DNA of 64,000 nucleotides from positions 2,677,001 through 2,741,000 of the forward strand of contig NZ_CP060084.1 of NCBI RefSeq assembly GCF_014211975.1, written 5' to 3'. Each line of letters begins with the position of its first letter. Position 1 is the first letter of the stretch. A model generated the notes under the pieces. The model was not told where the DNA came from and did no database searches. It worked only from the letters and a program-made list of their open reading frames with translations. The position numbers and the translations under genes are program-made. This document shows positions 62,380-64,000 of this stretch, one piece after another. This DNA comes from Teredinibacter haidensis. Its GTDB lineage: Bacteria > Pseudomonadota > Gammaproteobacteria > Pseudomonadales > Cellvibrionaceae.

Positions 62380-64000
62380 ACGTCCTCCTTTTGAAATTCA
62401 CGAAATCCGGTTGTACTCTCATAAGTAAAATTTACATCGAAACCAGGCAGCCAACACTGCAAATATTTAGCTTGCTTGTTTTTATTCCTAAATCGTTCGA
62501 CAGCCTGTTCAAGTTCGATTGGTATGCTCGCCAGCTTGTCGGCATATTTGTTTTTGGATAGCTTTATTTTGCTTAATGCCACACTGAGTGTTCCATCTTC
62601 AATCCATGGCACTACATCTCCCGCTTCAGTTTTCCTCAGCAGTAATATTTCTACCGTTTCAATATCACTATGGCGGGTACTGATATCCGTATTATCTTCG
62701 TACCAACCCGCCGCACTGCGATCGCAATAACCATATTGCTGCCAATCGATTAACTGGCTTTCAGCCTTGGCCGCCTTGGCCCGCTGCTCGCCAAGCATGG
62801 TATTTTCCTGGTTGAGGAGTGGTGCAGGGATTTCGTCGTAGGCGTTATCACCATATGCCGCCTCAATTAGTTGGCGGGCATTTTCCGGCATTTGTATAGC
62901 CCCAAGGCGTTTCAGCTCGCGCATCCCCAACCACAACCGTCCAGGAGAGCGGTAAACATATTGGGTATTTCTGAATTGCTTACTGAGCCAATCGGTTTGT
63001 GGGCTATCTGTCCATTCCGGAGCGTACAGTATTAATTCAGGTACAGGACGAGAGTCTTTAATCCCTAGCTTGAACCCGCCATTTTCACTCCGAGTATGGC
63101 GGTGTAAACGTCCGGCCCTTTGAATGAGATCGTCTATTGGGCAAATATCGGAAATCATTAAATCTGCATCAGCATCGAGACTTTCCTGAAAAACTTGGGT
63201 TGCAATTAGAACCTTGCCAGCTCGAACACTTGAATCACCCGTTTTTCCGAAAATGGCTAGCACCTTCTGCTCGATTGCTTTTCTGTCTGCCAATACGAAA
63301 CGACTGTGGAATAGCAGGCAATCGTCCGAGTTTTCTAATGCTGTGCTAACTGCCTCAAAAGCTTCCAACGCGTCATCCACTGAGTTTCTCACCCAAACGA
63401 CGCACTGCCCGGCTTGGGCTGCCTGCACAATTTCAACAATACAGCGTTCAAATGCATGGATAAACACAACAGCAACAGACCGACTGACATCATCACGACT
63501 TTCCAGCGGCTGCTCCAAAACAGTTTCTTTGGCAGTTAACGAGACCCGGGTTGCCAATGGAAAATCGAATTTCTGTAACAATTGTGGCGTTAGTCCTGCG
63601 GCCTCTTGCCAGATACGGGTCAATCGGCTTCGTTGCTTTTTCGAGAGAGTAGCGGTTAGCAGAATGGCACTGCCCCCTTGATGAAGATGCAAAGCAAGCA
63701 GACTTTCCAACAACTCGAACATGTATTCATCAGCAGCATGTACTTCATCAAAAATCAGTACTTTGTTATTTAGACCCAATAAGCGCAACGACTGATGGCG
63801 CCTGGGCAGCACTGCCAACAAAGCTTGGTCAATGGTGCCGACACCAACTGGAGCAAGCAGGGCTTTTTTTCGAGAATCGGCTAGCCATTGGTTACACTGC
63901 GCGGTAGCGGTTAAGTCGTTGGACTCGTACTCGCTGTCGGGATTTTCTGAATTCAAAACCGTTTCTTTGAACAGGTCATTCATTTCCCTGGCTCCATGTG
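62376..64000 (-). CDS. cas3: Cas3 helicase-nuclease, C-terminal part (5' end outside window)
   Basis: Cas3 degrades the target strand after Cascade binding. The visible part is about 540 residues of the superfamily 2 helicase and C-terminal domain. It has VLIFDEVHAADEYMFELLES (motif II DEVH), AILLTATLSKKQRSRL (motif III TAT), VLIATQVFQESLDADADLMI and IDDLIQRAGRLHRH (motif VI). The frame stays open to base 64000 (HGARE before the first internal Met), so the HD nuclease and Walker A lie outside. It heads the cas operon. Confidence 0.95.
   Translation of the reverse strand, partial: HGAREMNDLFKETVLNSENPDSEYESNDLTATAQCNQWLADSRKKALLAPVGVGTIDQALLAVLPRRHQSLRLLGLNNKVLIFDEVHAADEYMFELLESLLALHLHQGGSAILLTATLSKKQRSRLTRIWQEAAGLTPQLLQKFDFPLATRVSLTAKETVLEQPLESRDDVSRSVAVVFIHAFERCIVEIVQAAQAGQCVVWVRNSVDDALEAFEAVSTALENSDDCLLFHSRFVLADRKAIEQKVLAIFGKTGDSSVRAGKVLIATQVFQESLDADADLMISDICPIDDLIQRAGRLHRHTRSENGGFKLGIKDSRPVPELILYAPEWTDSPQTDWLSKQFRNTQYVYRSPGRLWLGMRELKRLGAIQMPENARQLIEAAYGDNAYDEIPAPLLNQENTMLGEQRAKAAKAESQLIDWQQYGYCDRSAAGWYEDNTDISTRHSDIETVEILLLRKTEAGDVVPWIEDGTLSVALSKIKLSKNKYADKLASIPIELEQAVERFRNKNKQAKYLQCWLPGFDVNFTYESTTGFREFQKEDV

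Overview
The window looks like chromosome of a marine, polysaccharide-degrading gammaproteobacterium of the Cellvibrionaceae (Saccharophagus/Teredinibacter-like). The evidence is the gammaproteobacterial order of the lpxD-skp-bamA-rseP-dxr-cdsA-uppS-frr-pyrH-tsf-rpsB cluster, the map-glnD-dapC / dapD-dapE block, and a CBM2-type secreted protein with the poly-serine linkers typical of that family. The genus is an inference.

1-22040 is ordinary core genome. The minus strand carries outer-membrane biogenesis (LpxD, Skp, BamA, RseP), isoprenoid and lipid carriers (Dxr, CdsA, UppS), ribosome recycling, UMP kinase, EF-Ts and S2. The plus strand carries Map, GlnD, lysine/DAP synthesis (DapC, DapD, DapE) with Nth and an ArsC-like protein between them, and molybdopterin synthase genes (MoaC, MoaD, MoaE). 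RsmJ is on the minus strand.

22041-46400 is accessory DNA. It holds a CBM2/VWA protein, two RHS C-terminal modules each overlapped by a downstream gene, two near-identical copies of a RAYT-type Y1 transposase element with long terminal inverted repeats (one frameshifted), IS21 and ISAs1 scraps, the tail of an ICE-type conjugation ATPase, a glycosyltransferase, a beta-helix/GlyGly-CTERM surface protein, MacAB, a 65-bp tandem hairpin array and a MipA-family protein. Many genes here are broken, and both RAYT copies sit next to truncated genes.

46400-50600 looks like part of an integron cassette array without a visible integrase. Small minus-strand ORFs alternate with about 100-130 bp imperfect inverted repeats that have attC-like ends. 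A CcdA/CcdB toxin-antitoxin pair lies at one end in the opposite orientation.

51031-64000 is a type I-E CRISPR-Cas locus read on the minus strand: cas3 (cut by the window end), cse1, cse2, cas7e, cas5e, cas6e, a KilA-N domain gene, cas1e, cas2e, a very short leader, then 75 identical 29-bp repeats with 74 spacers of 32 bp. The KilA-N gene sits inside the operon between cas6e and cas1e, abuts the cas1e start and carries the likely cas1e ribosome binding site in its own 3' end. It is the best candidate here for an undescribed accessory component.
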